DNA of 13,316 nt from an uncultured Actinomycetes bacterium (GTDB lineage Bacteria > Actinomycetota > Thermoleophilia > Gaiellales > F1-60-MAGs149), in NCBI GenBank assembly GCA_903873565.1, contig CAIQOY010000144.1, positions 1 to 13,316 of the forward strand, given 5' to 3'. A model generated the notes under the pieces. That model saw only the letters and a list, made by a program, of their open reading frames with translations, did no database searches and was not told the DNA's origin. The first letter of the stretch is position 1. Each line of letters starts with the position of its first letter. Of the stretch, positions 1 through 8,493 are shown piece by piece. A program made the position numbers and the translations under genes.

Positions 1-1
1 C

Positions 2-187
2 CGCGGCGGCGCCGAGGCCCTCGCCGCCCGCATCGCTCCGCACCCCGCCTCGATCACGGAGCTCGCCTCCACCGACGCCGTCGAGTACGACCACTTCGCT
101 CCCAAGCGCGAGGACGCGCAGGCGCAGGCCGACTTCTGGGCGCCGCTCGATCGCCTCGTCGACGAGGCGGCGCCGCCGGCCGGCTGA
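2..187 (+). CDS. C-terminal fragment of an unidentified protein (5' end outside window)
   Basis: An open frame enters from the left edge and ends at TGA 185-187, giving 61 residues that start mid-protein. The segment is rich in Ala, Asp and Glu, with a few aromatic residues in the middle (VEYDHFAP, then ADFWAPLDRL) and an Ala/Pro-rich end. It is soluble-looking, with no membrane segment or recognisable catalytic motif. Codon use (third-position G/C) matches the neighbours, so this is probably a true gene tail rather than chance. The next gene starts 64 bp downstream behind its own promoter-like box, so they need not be cotranscribed. I do not recognise the family. Confidence 0.6.
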   Translation, partial: RGGAEALAARIAPHPASITELASTDAVEYDHFAPKREDAQAQADFWAPLDRLVDEAAPPAG

Positions 188-193
188 CGGCCG

Positions 194-199
194 TACGCT
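194..199 (+). promoter_or_regulatory. Candidate -10 box for sseA-sufE
   Basis: TACGCT fits the TAnnnT -10 pattern seen before other genes in this window. A start site about 7 bp downstream would give a leader of roughly 45 nt containing the Shine-Dalgarno-like GAGGAG at 240-245, which is 6 nt before the ATG at 252. No convincing -35 hexamer is visible. Unlike most promoters here, this one would make a leadered transcript. Confidence 0.35.
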
Positions 200-251
200 G
201 CGCCCGGCCGAATCGCCTGACGGACCCCACCGCACGACCGAGGAGCCCGCG

Positions 252-1127
252 ATGACCCTGCCCGCCGATACCGACCCGAAGCTCGCCGCCTACGCCCACC
301 CCGAGCGGCTCGTGACCACGCAGTGGCTCGAGGAGCGCCTCGGCACGGACGGGCTGGTCGTGCTCGAGTGCAACGAGGACGTGCTGCTGTACCACACGGG
401 GCACATCCCGGGCGCGCGCAAGCTCGACTGGCACATCGACCTCAACGACGAGGTCACGCGCGACTACATCGACGCCGCGGGCTTCGCGGCGATGTGCGCG
501 GCGCGCGGCATCGGCCGCGACACCACGGTCGTGATCTACGGCGACAACTTCAACTGGTGGGCGGCCTACGCCCTGTGGGTGTTCAGCCTGTTCGGGCACC
601 CGGACGTGCGCCTGCTCGACGGCGGCCGCGCCGCCTGGGCCGCCGAGGGCCGCGAGATGACGACCGACGAGCCCGCGGTCGCGCCCGCCGACTACCCGGT
701 CGTGGAGCGCGACGACAGCGGGATCCGCGCCTTCAAGGAGGACGTCCTCGCCCACATCGGCCGGGGGCCCCTCGTCGACGTGCGCTCCCCCGGCGAGTTC
801 ACGGGCGAGCTCCTGCACATGCCCGACTACCCCCAGGAGGGCGTCCAGCGCGGCGGCCACGTCCCGACCGCCTCGAGCGTGCCGTGGAAGCGCGCCGCCA
901 ACGAGGACGGCACCTTCAAGACCGCCGACGAGCTGCGCGCGATCTACGCCGACGAGGTCGGCCTCGAGCCGGCCGACGACGTCGTCACCTACTGCCGCAT
1001 CGGCGAGCGCTCGAGCCACACCTGGTTCGTGCTGACGCACCTGCTCGGCTTCGAGCACGTCCGCAACTACGACGGCTCGTGGGTCGAGTGGGGCAACGCC
1101 GTGCGCGTGCCCATCGAGAAGCCGTAG
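252..1127 (+). CDS. sseA: Thiosulfate/3-mercaptopyruvate sulfurtransferase (two-domain rhodanese)
   Basis: This 291-residue cytoplasmic enzyme moves sulfane sulfur from a donor (thiosulfate or 3-mercaptopyruvate) to a thiol acceptor through a cysteine persulfide. It has the usual tandem rhodanese layout. The N-terminal domain (about residues 18-135, with the HIPGA motif) lacks a catalytic Cys, and the C-terminal domain (about 150-288) holds Cys248 in the active loop CRIGERS after VVTY. That loop is the type found in actinobacterial SseA/CysA rhodaneses, rather than CRKGVT or CGSGVT of classic TST/MST, so the natural donor cannot be fixed from sequence. The ATG at 252 is chosen because GAGGAG lies 6 nt upstream and the length is normal for the family. 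sufE follows after 2 bp, suggesting cotranscription and persulfide transfer to SufE. Confidence 0.92.
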   Translation: MTLPADTDPKLAAYAHPERLVTTQWLEERLGTDGLVVLECNEDVLLYHTGHIPGARKLDWHIDLNDEVTRDYIDAAGFAAMCAARGIGRDTTVVIYGDNFNWWAAYALWVFSLFGHPDVRLLDGGRAAWAAEGREMTTDEPAVAPADYPVVERDDSGIRAFKEDVLAHIGRGPLVDVRSPGEFTGELLHMPDYPQEGVQRGGHVPTASSVPWKRAANEDGTFKTADELRAIYADEVGLEPADDVVTYCRIGERSSHTWFVLTHLLGFEHVRNYDGSWVEWGNAVRVPIEKP

Positions 1128-1129
1128 CC

Positions 1130-1570
1130 GTGGACCGCGCGCTCCCCCCGGGCCTGCAGGCGATCGTCGACGAGTTCGCCGAGTGCGACCGCACGGAGCG
1201 GCTCGACCTCCTGCTCGAGTACGCCAACGGGCTCCCGCCCCTGCCCGAGCGCCTCGCCGGGCAGGAGCTCGAGCGCGTCCACGAGTGCCAGACGCCGCTC
1301 TTCGTGCAGGCCGAGGTCGACGCGGAGGGCCGGGTGCGGCTGTTCTTCGCGGCCCCCGACGAGGCGCCGACCTCGAAGGGCTTCGCCGGGATCATCCACG
1401 CCGGCCTCGACGGCGCGAGCGTGGACGCGGTGCTGGCCACCCCGAGCGAGTTCGCCATGGGCATGGGCCTCGCCGAGGTCGTCTCGCCGCTGCGGATGCG
1501 CTCGACGGGCGCGATCCTCGCCCGCATCAAGCGCCAGCTGGTCGAGCGCGCCCCCGGCGCCGCGTCGTAG
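1130..1570 (+). CDS. sufE: SufE-family sulfur acceptor protein
   Basis: SufE proteins accept persulfide sulfur, classically from the cysteine desulfurase SufS, and pass it on for iron-sulfur cluster assembly. This 146-residue protein shows the family pattern: an N-terminal helix with EFAECD and RLDLLLEYA, LPPLPERL, then the acceptor cysteine Cys53 in HECQTPLF, followed by SKGFAGII and a C-terminal helix with GMGLAEVVSPLRMRSTGAI. The start is GTG at 1130, only 2 bp after the sseA stop. A weak GAGAAG (1116-1121) inside sseA is 8 nt upstream, so translation is probably coupled. Pairing with a rhodanese and not with sufS/sufBCD suggests SseA may be its sulfur donor or partner. An sseA-sufE neighbourhood is also known in mycobacteria (recalled, not checked). 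Confidence 0.9.
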   Translation: MDRALPPGLQAIVDEFAECDRTERLDLLLEYANGLPPLPERLAGQELERVHECQTPLFVQAEVDAEGRVRLFFAAPDEAPTSKGFAGIIHAGLDGASVDAVLATPSEFAMGMGLAEVVSPLRMRSTGAILARIKRQLVERAPGAAS

Positions 1571-1571
1571 G

Positions 1572-1577
1572 TAGCAT
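1572..1577 (+). promoter_or_regulatory. Candidate -10 box for mmsA
   Basis: TAGCAT lies immediately after the sufE stop codon and about 43 bp before the preferred mmsA ATG. It fits the TAnnnT pattern of this window and would give a leader of about 35 nt. No clear -35 element is seen. It is a plausible independent promoter, since mmsA is metabolically unrelated to sseA-sufE. Confidence 0.3.
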
Positions 1578-1619
1578 CCGACACGTCAACCCGACGTCCG
1601 ACCCGAGGTGCCCGAGACG

Positions 1620-3119
<1,500 letters not shown>

Positions 3120-3131
3120 CCCCGCCGGCGA

Positions 3132-4070
3132 TCAGTCGACGTTGCCCGCCGCGCCGGGGTCGACCCGGCGCGGCAGCGGCACCACGCTGCGCGTGGCCAC
3201 GACGATCGCGCCGACGATGATCAGCCCGCCGACGAGCTGGCGCCAGTCGAGCCGCTCGCCGAGCAACAGCCACGAGAAGACGATCCCGAAGAAGGGCTGC
3301 AGCGGCATGAAGGCCACGGTGCGGGCCGATCCGGCGCGCCGGATCGCGTGGAACCAGAGCAGGTTCGCGATGATCAGCGACGCGAACAGGGCGTAGCCCA
3401 TCCCGACCCAGCCGGCCGCCCCGAACGCGCCGAAGTCCTGCGACGCCAGCTGGCGCCCGCCGAAGGCGATCAGCGGCACGGTGCCGACCAGCATCATCAC
3501 CGCGGAGACGTGCGCGGGCGAGTAGCGGTCCATCAGCGGCCGCACGATGACGCTGTAGGCGCCCCACGTGACGGCCATCAGGAGCGCCAGCAGGTCGCCC
3601 TGGATGCTCTCGACCTCGATCGTCCCGCCGGACCCCCACAGCACGAGCAGGACGCCGAGGGTGGCGACGGCGATCGCCAGCCAGAACAGCGGCTTGACGA
3701 ACTCCCAGCCGAGCGCGCGCGCCACCAGCGCCGTCCAGATCGGCGTCGTGGCCATGATCAGGACGACCGTCGAGGCGGTCGTCTTCTCGAGCGCGTACAT
3801 GTAGCCGACCTGGTTGAGGAAGATCCCGATCAGCCCGCCCGCCGCGAACATCGGCCAGTCGCGGCGCTCGACGCGCAGGGAGCCCTCGCGCACGAGGACC
3901 CAGACGGCGTAGATCAGCCCGCCGATCCCGAACCGCACCAGCGAGAAGGCCAGCGGCTCCCAGTCGTCGAGGGCGAGCTTCGAGACCGGGATGTTGAGCG
4001 CCCACATGGCGACGGTGATCAGGGCGAGCACGGTGGCCGTGTCCGCCCACCGTCCGCGCCCCGCCGCCAT
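3132..4070 (-). CDS. EamA/DMT-superfamily transporter (first copy)
   Basis: The 312-residue protein has about ten hydrophobic segments arranged as two EamA repeats (roughly 10-145 and 155-295). Typical signatures are ALITVAMWALNIPVSK near the N-terminus, PIWTALVARALGWE at the end of repeat one, AVTWGAYSVIVRPL opening repeat two, and PLQPFFGIVFSWLLLGE near the end. These inner-membrane proteins export amino acids or other metabolites; the substrate cannot be read from sequence. ATG 4070 is chosen because it begins just ahead of the first membrane segment and sits 6 bp after a TACGGT box, implying a leaderless mRNA. It is divergent from the amidotransferase pair, 48 bp start to start, and convergent with mmsA. 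Export of a product made by those genes is possible but unproven. Confidence 0.85.
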   Translation of the reverse strand: MAAGRGRWADTATVLALITVAMWALNIPVSKLALDDWEPLAFSLVRFGIGGLIYAVWVLVREGSLRVERRDWPMFAAGGLIGIFLNQVGYMYALEKTTASTVVLIMATTPIWTALVARALGWEFVKPLFWLAIAVATLGVLLVLWGSGGTIEVESIQGDLLALLMAVTWGAYSVIVRPLMDRYSPAHVSAVMMLVGTVPLIAFGGRQLASQDFGAFGAAGWVGMGYALFASLIIANLLWFHAIRRAGSARTVAFMPLQPFFGIVFSWLLLGERLDWRQLVGGLIIVGAIVVATRSVVPLPRRVDPGAAGNVD

Positions 4071-4076
4071 GCCCGC

Positions 4077-4082
4077 ACCGTA
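4077..4082 (-). promoter_or_regulatory. -10 box for leaderless EamA transporter gene
   Basis: On the minus strand TACGGT is followed by exactly 6 bp and then the ATG at 4070. This places the expected transcription start at or next to the start codon. No Shine-Dalgarno sequence or consensus -35 is present. It lies back-to-back with the plus-strand box at 4104-4109, so both promoters share one 48-bp gap. Confidence 0.5.
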
Positions 4083-4103
4083 GGTGATCGGCTCCCCCGC
4101 CCC

Positions 4104-4109
4104 TACACT
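4104..4109 (+). promoter_or_regulatory. -10 box for the amidotransferase pair
   Basis: TACACT stands 9 bp before the GTG at 4119, and the spacer is C-rich without a Shine-Dalgarno sequence. The expected transcript would begin within 1-3 nt of the start codon. It would drive both tandem amidotransferase genes. Confidence 0.45.
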
Positions 4110-4118
4110 TCCCCCGCC

Positions 4119-4820
4119 GTGCGCTTCCTCCAGATCCAGCACGACCACACGAACCTGCTGGGCGCCTTCCGCCCCGCGTTCCACGACGCCGGCGAGGTCG
4201 ACGTCTGGCGCACCTTCGAGGACCCCGCGCCGGCCAGCCTCGCCCCCTACGACGCGGTCGTGATGATGGGCGGCGTCGCGATGCCGGACGAGGACGACCG
4301 CTACCCGTGGATCCCCGAGGAGGTGCGGCTCCTGCGCGAGGGCCTCGAGCGCGAGCTGCCGATGCTCGGCGTCTGCTTCGGCGGCCAGATCCTCGCGCGC
4401 GCCGCCGGGGCCAGCGTCGGGCCCTCCTCGACCGAGCAGGGCTGGTTCGACATCGGCCTGACCCCGGAGGGCGAGGCCGACCCGCTGCTCGGCCCGCTCG
4501 GACGCGGCTACCGCGCCTTCGAGTGGCACCACTACAACTTCGGGATGCCCCCCGCCGCGGTGCCGCTCGCCGTCAACGCGGCCGGCAACCAGGCCTACCG
4601 GATCGGGCCGGCCGCGTGGGGCCTGCAGTTCCACATCGAGGTCGACCGCCGCACCGTCGAGTGGTGGATGGACGTCGGCGAGTGGAACCTCGACGAGCAC
4701 GACGCCGACAAGGACGCGATCCGCGCCGACACGGACGCCCTCGTCGAGGGCAACGCGCGCGCCGCCGAGGCGCTGGCGCGCCGCTTCGTCGACATCGCCC
4801 GCGACCACGGCCGCGCCTGA
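4119..4820 (+). CDS. Class I glutamine amidotransferase-like protein (tandem copy 1)
   Basis: This 233-residue protein has the class I (triad) amidotransferase fold. The nucleophile is Cys86 in GVCFGGQ, and the His-Glu pair is His172 and Glu174 in GLQFHIEVD. Such domains hydrolyse glutamine to feed ammonia to a partner, or act on gamma-glutamyl compounds. Stand-alone proteins of this type (GuaA-N/YfeJ-like) are often annotated only generically. The open frame extends upstream, but that part is antisense to the EamA gene. GTG 4119 is chosen because the family start (VRFLQIQHDH) follows it and a TACACT box lies 9 bp upstream. It ends 22 bp before its paralogue; the two align over most of their length. 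No synthetase partner is adjacent. Confidence 0.82.
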   Translation: MRFLQIQHDHTNLLGAFRPAFHDAGEVDVWRTFEDPAPASLAPYDAVVMMGGVAMPDEDDRYPWIPEEVRLLREGLERELPMLGVCFGGQILARAAGASVGPSSTEQGWFDIGLTPEGEADPLLGPLGRGYRAFEWHHYNFGMPPAAVPLAVNAAGNQAYRIGPAAWGLQFHIEVDRRTVEWWMDVGEWNLDEHDADKDAIRADTDALVEGNARAAEALARRFVDIARDHGRA

Positions 4821-4842
4821 GGGCGGCCGCGAAGGACCCCCC

Positions 4843-5670
4843 GTGCGCACCCTCTTCATCCAGCACGACCACGACGGCTACGCGGGCGCCCTGCTCGCCC
4901 CGCTCGAGGCGGCGGGCCCGGTCTCCTTCTGGCGCACCTACGAGACGGCCGAGCGGCCCGCGCTCGAGGACCACGACGCGATCGTGTCGCTGGGCGGCAC
5001 CGCGCACCCCGACCAGGACGACGCGGAGCCCTGGATCGCCGCGGAGCTCGACCTGCTCGAGGAGGCGCTCGACCTCGGCGTGCCGATCCTCGGCGTCTGC
5101 CTCGGCGGCCAGCTCCTGGCCCGGGCGGGCGGCGGGTCGATCCGCGCCGTGGAACGCCCCGAGGTGGCGCGCTTCGCCGACGTCGGCCTGACCCGCGAGG
5201 CCGACGACGACCTGCTCCTGGCCGGCATGCCGCGCCCCTTCTACGGCTTCGAGTGGCACTGGTACGGCTTCACGCCGCCGCCGGGCGCCACCGTGCTGGC
5301 CGCCAACGAGTCGACGACGCAGGCCTTCCGGCTGCAGAACCGCGCCTGGGGCCTGCAGTTCCACATCGAGGTCGAGGCGGCGGCGCTCGGCGAGTGGGCC
5401 GACGCCGCGCCCGCCGTGGTCGACGAGTTCGGCGGCCGCGAGCGCTACGACAAGGCCGTCGAGACCTTCATCGGCCAGTCCACGGCCGCCGCCCGCGAGC
5501 TCGCCGAGCGCTTCGCCGTCATCGCCGCCGTCAGCTGCGGCGAGGTGCCCGCCGACGTCCTCGCCTCGCTCGAGGTGCGCCCCGACGCGATCGAGCAGGC
5601 CGCCCGCGAGGGCGCCCCGCCCGAGGTGCTCGAGGCGATGCGGCGCCTGCGCGACGAGCAGCGCTACTAG
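4843..5670 (+). CDS. Class I glutamine amidotransferase-like protein with extra C-terminal module (tandem copy 2)
   Basis: The 275-residue paralogue of the upstream gene shares the opening IQHDHDG, the SLGGTAHPDQDD segment and the triad: Cys86 in GVCLGGQ, His174 and Glu176 in QFHIEVE. GTG 4843 is supported by GAAGGA at 4831-4836, 6 nt upstream, so unlike copy 1 it is translated from a conventional ribosome site as the second gene of an operon. It carries about 45 extra residues (roughly 231-275). The tail, with EVRPDAIEQAAREGAPPEVL and a terminal RRLRDEQRY, resembles a shortened DUF2795 domain (pattern: P-x3-hh-x2-A-x3-GAP-x-EVh). The role of that tail is unknown. The true substrate is unknown; the pair may act on a gamma-glutamyl metabolite. 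Confidence 0.82.
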   Translation: MRTLFIQHDHDGYAGALLAPLEAAGPVSFWRTYETAERPALEDHDAIVSLGGTAHPDQDDAEPWIAAELDLLEEALDLGVPILGVCLGGQLLARAGGGSIRAVERPEVARFADVGLTREADDDLLLAGMPRPFYGFEWHWYGFTPPPGATVLAANESTTQAFRLQNRAWGLQFHIEVEAAALGEWADAAPAVVDEFGGRERYDKAVETFIGQSTAAARELAERFAVIAAVSCGEVPADVLASLEVRPDAIEQAAREGAPPEVLEAMRRLRDEQRY

Positions 5671-5695
5671 CGGTTCCCCGGTGCGACGCCGGCGT

Positions 5696-5710
5696 GCGGG
5701 CGGCGCCCGC
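5696..5710 (+). repeat. Perfect GC inverted repeat between the amidotransferase and flavoprotein genes
   Basis: GCGGGC (5696-5701) and GCCCGC (5705-5710) can pair around a 3-nt loop. There is no T-run after it, so it is not a classic intrinsic terminator. It lies just upstream of the TAGGAT box at 5717 and could equally be a protein-binding site or chance in such GC-rich DNA. Confidence 0.3.
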
Positions 5711-5716
5711 GCGGCC

Positions 5717-5722
5717 TAGGAT
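5717..5722 (+). promoter_or_regulatory. -10 box for leaderless flavoprotein gene
   Basis: TAGGAT is followed by exactly 6 bp (CCCGCC) and the ATG at 5729, with no Shine-Dalgarno sequence. This is the clearest leaderless arrangement on the plus strand. The expected transcription start coincides with the A of the start codon. Confidence 0.55.
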
Positions 5723-5728
5723 CCCGCC

Positions 5729-7624
5729 ATGGACTTCGAGCGCCTCCTCTCCCCGATCGAGCTGCGCGGCACGCGGGTCCGCAACCGCGTCACCCTGACC
5801 GCCCACACCCAGTCGTACTCGGACGGCGGCATCCACGGCGCGCGCGTGCGCGGCTACTACGCGGCGCGCGCGGCCGGCGGCGCGGGCCTCCTGGTGATGG
5901 AGCCGATCCCGCCGCACCCCACGGGCCGCGTCACGCCGCAGAACTACGACCACACGAAGCCCGGCTTCGTCGAGGGCCTGACGACGGTGGTCGACGCCGT
6001 CCACGAGCACGGCGGCACGATCATCAACCAGCTCTACCACATGGGCCCGAACGCCGACCCCCTGGCCACGGGCGGCCTGCAGTGGGGCCCCTCGGACGCG
6101 CCCGGCTACTTCGGCGTCGGCCGCATCCACGCGATGACCACGGACGAGATCGACCTGATCACGCGCTGCTTCGCGGACTGCGCCCAGACCGTGATGCGCT
6201 CCGGCACCGACGGGATCGAGCTGATGTTCTCGTACGACACGCTGATCGACTCGTTCCTCTACGACGACCGCAACCTCCGCACCGACCGCTACGGCGGCTC
6301 CTTCGAGAACAAGGCCCGCTTCGCCGTCGAGGTGCTGCGGGCCGTGCGCGACGCGATCGGCGACGACCCGATCCTCGGCGTCACGATCAGCGTGCGCAGC
6401 CCCGAGTTCGAGCGCCTCGTGCAGCACCTCGAGGCCGAGTGCGACATCGACTACATGGGCATCGGCAACGGCGACTACCAGCACACCGAGCTGATCATCC
6501 CGCCGCTCGACGTGTCGCCGGGGATCGGCATCCCCAACGCGGCCCGCGCGAAGGCCGTCGCCTCGGACCGCCTGGCGATCCTCGCCGAGGGCAAGATCAA
6601 CCGCCCCGCCCTCGGCGAGCAGGCGCTCGCCGACGGCGCCTGCGACCTCGTCGGGATGACCCGCGCCCTGATGGCCGACCCCGACCTCGTCGCCAAGGCC
6701 GCGCGCGGCGAGGCCGCCCGCCAGCGCATGTGCGTCGGCCAGAACGTCTGCATCTCGCGGCGCATGCGCAAGTTCCCGATCGCCTGCGCCCAGAACCCCA
6801 CCTCGGGCTACGAGGCGGAGCGCGGCCTGGCGCCCGCGGAGGCGCCCGGCCACGTGGTCGTGGTCGGCGGCGGCGTCAGCGGGCTCGAGGCGGCGCGCGC
6901 CGCGGCCGAGCGCGGCCACCGCGTCACCCTGCTCGAGGCCACAAGCGCCCTCGGCGGCCAGATCGGCCGCACCGCGACCCTCCCCGTCCTGCGCTCCCTC
7001 GACGACCTCTGGTCGTGGCGCGCCGCCGAGCTCGACCTGCTGGGCGTCGACGTGCGCCTCGGCGTCGAGGCCGACGCCGACGCCGTCGCCGCCCTGGCCC
7101 CCGACCGCGTCCTGGTGGCGACGGGCTCGCGCCCGACCCCGCCGGAGCACGCGATCGCGGTCGACGACTGGCTGCGCGGCGCGGCGCTGCCCGCGGGCGA
7201 CGTGCTGCTGGTTGACGAGGAGGGCAGCCGCAAGGCGGCCGGTCCGGCCGAGGCCCTCGCCCTCGAGGGCCGCCGCGTGACCCTCGTCCCGGACGGCATC
7301 GCGCCGCTCCAGGAGATCGCCGAGAACCACGCCGAGCGCCCCGTCTTCCAGCGCCTGCGGGACGCCGGCGTGATGATCCTCTCCGACGTGATCGTGCAGG
7401 GGATCGCGCCGGGCGCGGTCACCGTGGTGGGCCGCTACGACGGCCTCGAGCGCACGCTCGAGGCCCCGGTGGTCCTGCACGCGGGCCGCCACACGGCCGA
7501 CGACGCGCTCTGCCTGGCCCTCGTCGAGCGCGGGATCGACGCCCGCCCGATCGGCGACGCGCGCTCGCCGCGCCGCTGGGAGGACGCGATCCACGACGGC
7601 TACCTGGCCGGCGCGGCGGTCTAG
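5729..7624 (+). CDS. Old-yellow-enzyme/TMADH-type FMN-FAD oxidoreductase with altered motifs
   Basis: This 631-residue protein has the architecture of 2,4-dienoyl-CoA reductase and trimethylamine dehydrogenase. An FMN-binding TIM barrel spans about residues 1-330 (starts FERLLSPIELRGTRVRNR; NLRTDRYGGSFENKARF at about 182-198). An iron-sulfur segment follows, then a FAD/NAD(P)-type Rossmann domain with GGGVSG at 380-385. Two key sites deviate. The cluster ligands read Cys335, Gln338, Cys341, Cys353, so the second Cys is replaced by Gln. The usual HAAHGY (or YGAH) catalytic segment reads MFSYDT (166-171), so the canonical His is absent. It may have a different or lost cluster and an unusual substrate. 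The stop codon shares CTAG with the convergent AAA gene. Family membership is firm; the reaction is unknown. Confidence 0.85.
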   Translation: MDFERLLSPIELRGTRVRNRVTLTAHTQSYSDGGIHGARVRGYYAARAAGGAGLLVMEPIPPHPTGRVTPQNYDHTKPGFVEGLTTVVDAVHEHGGTIINQLYHMGPNADPLATGGLQWGPSDAPGYFGVGRIHAMTTDEIDLITRCFADCAQTVMRSGTDGIELMFSYDTLIDSFLYDDRNLRTDRYGGSFENKARFAVEVLRAVRDAIGDDPILGVTISVRSPEFERLVQHLEAECDIDYMGIGNGDYQHTELIIPPLDVSPGIGIPNAARAKAVASDRLAILAEGKINRPALGEQALADGACDLVGMTRALMADPDLVAKAARGEAARQRMCVGQNVCISRRMRKFPIACAQNPTSGYEAERGLAPAEAPGHVVVVGGGVSGLEAARAAAERGHRVTLLEATSALGGQIGRTATLPVLRSLDDLWSWRAAELDLLGVDVRLGVEADADAVAALAPDRVLVATGSRPTPPEHAIAVDDWLRGAALPAGDVLLVDEEGSRKAAGPAEALALEGRRVTLVPDGIAPLQEIAENHAERPVFQRLRDAGVMILSDVIVQGIAPGAVTVVGRYDGLERTLEAPVVLHAGRHTADDALCLALVERGIDARPIGDARSPRRWEDAIHDGYLAGAAV

Positions 7625-8493
7625 GGCGCGCTGAAGCCGATCCGCAGGCCGGTCTCCGCCGGCGCGGCGGCGGCCACGGGCGGCACGTCGGCGATGGCGA
7701 AGGCGCGGTGCTCGGGCCCGCCGGGGTCGCCGTCGGCCAGCGCGCGGGCGGCCAGCCGCGCGTACATCTCCTCGACCAGCGCCGGCACGTAGCGCGCATC
7801 GCGGAAGCGCTCGCCGGCGTGCACCTCGGCGAGGTGCGCCGCCACGGCCGCCTGCACGTCCTCGGGCACGGCGATGCCGAGCCGCGCGGCCTCGCGGTCG
7901 AAGAGCAGGGCGAGCTCGTCGGGCGTGTAGCGCGGGAACTCGACGACGTCCTCGAAGGCGGGCGCCAGCGCCGGGTGGTGCGCGGCGATCACGCGCATCG
8001 GCTCGGTCGGCCCCGACAGGATCACCGCGAAGCCGCGCTCCGGCGCGGCCATCGCCTCGACCAGCGCGGCGACCGCGGCCTCGCCGTGGTCGCCCGGCGG
8101 CCCCACCAGGAGCAGGTGCGCGTCGTCGACGAAGAGGACGCCGCCCCGGGCCGCCTCGACGGCCGCCGCCACGCGCGCCCGCGTCTGCTCCGGGTCCGGG
8201 CCGACGAGGTGCTCGCGGCCGACCTCGGCCAGCTTCGCCTCGGGCAGGAGCCCGAGCGCCGCGTAGAGGCGCGCCACGATCCGCGCCACCTCGTCCTCCG
8301 CGGTGCCCGGATCGCCGGCGAAGACGAGGTCCAGCGGCTGCTCGATCACGGGCTCGCCGGCGGCGCGCCGGTGCGCGTTGAGGCGGTGCACGTCGGCGAG
8401 GCGGTGCACGGCGGCCTTGACGGGGGCGAGCCCGACCAGCCCGTCGAGGTCGGCGAGGACGGCCTCCGGCGTCTCCGGCGCCGCGGCCGCCAT
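7621..8493 (-). CDS. CbbX/EccA-like AAA protein with degenerate ATPase motifs (putative pseudo-ATPase)
   Basis: The 290-residue protein follows the CbbX/EccA-type AAA layout: an N-terminal helix with GLVGLAPVKAAVHRL, then LVFAGDPGTAED at the Walker A site, GGVLFVDDAHLLL at Walker B, ILSGPTEPM after it, VVEFPRYTPDEL, and FRDARYVPALVEEM at sensor 2. Active relatives read GNPGTGKT at Walker A; here residues 60-67 are GDPGTAED, so the nucleotide-binding Lys is Glu. Walker B has Asp124 instead of the catalytic Glu. The arginine-finger segment (NPGLRSRF in relatives) reads HPALAPAF, with no Arg. The frame is intact and codon use normal, so it is maintained but probably cannot hydrolyse ATP. ATG 8493 overlaps the yccF stop by one base (TGATG), implying coupled translation and a functional link. 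A scaffold or regulatory role is inferred. Confidence 0.75.
   Translation of the reverse strand: MAAAAPETPEAVLADLDGLVGLAPVKAAVHRLADVHRLNAHRRAAGEPVIEQPLDLVFAGDPGTAEDEVARIVARLYAALGLLPEAKLAEVGREHLVGPDPEQTRARVAAAVEAARGGVLFVDDAHLLLVGPPGDHGEAAVAALVEAMAAPERGFAVILSGPTEPMRVIAAHHPALAPAFEDVVEFPRYTPDELALLFDREAARLGIAVPEDVQAAVAAHLAEVHAGERFRDARYVPALVEEMYARLAARALADGDPGGPEHRAFAIADVPPVAAAAPAETGLRIGFSAP

Noticed and set aside
1608..1619. GTG at 1608 as the mmsA start
   Set aside because: It adds only four residues and overlaps the only Shine-Dalgarno-like GAGG. ATG 1620 gives the usual family N-terminus, though GTG is not excluded.
3348..4118. Upstream extension of the first amidotransferase frame
   Set aside because: It is antisense to the EamA transporter gene and its sequence is low-complexity. 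The family start and a TACACT box support GTG 4119.
5696..5710. Intrinsic terminator after the amidotransferase pair
   Set aside because: The hairpin is perfect but has no following T-run, and such repeats are common by chance in this composition. I kept it only as a low-confidence repeat.
5531..7594. A 687-codon open frame on the minus strand opposite the flavoprotein gene
   Set aside because: Its product is low-complexity (Ala, Gly, Asp, Val, Arg, His) with no motifs, as expected for the complement of a GC-rich gene. The plus strand holds clear family motifs. The same applies to the long minus-strand frames at 54-1058 and 1527-3017 and the plus-strand frame at 8839-10695.
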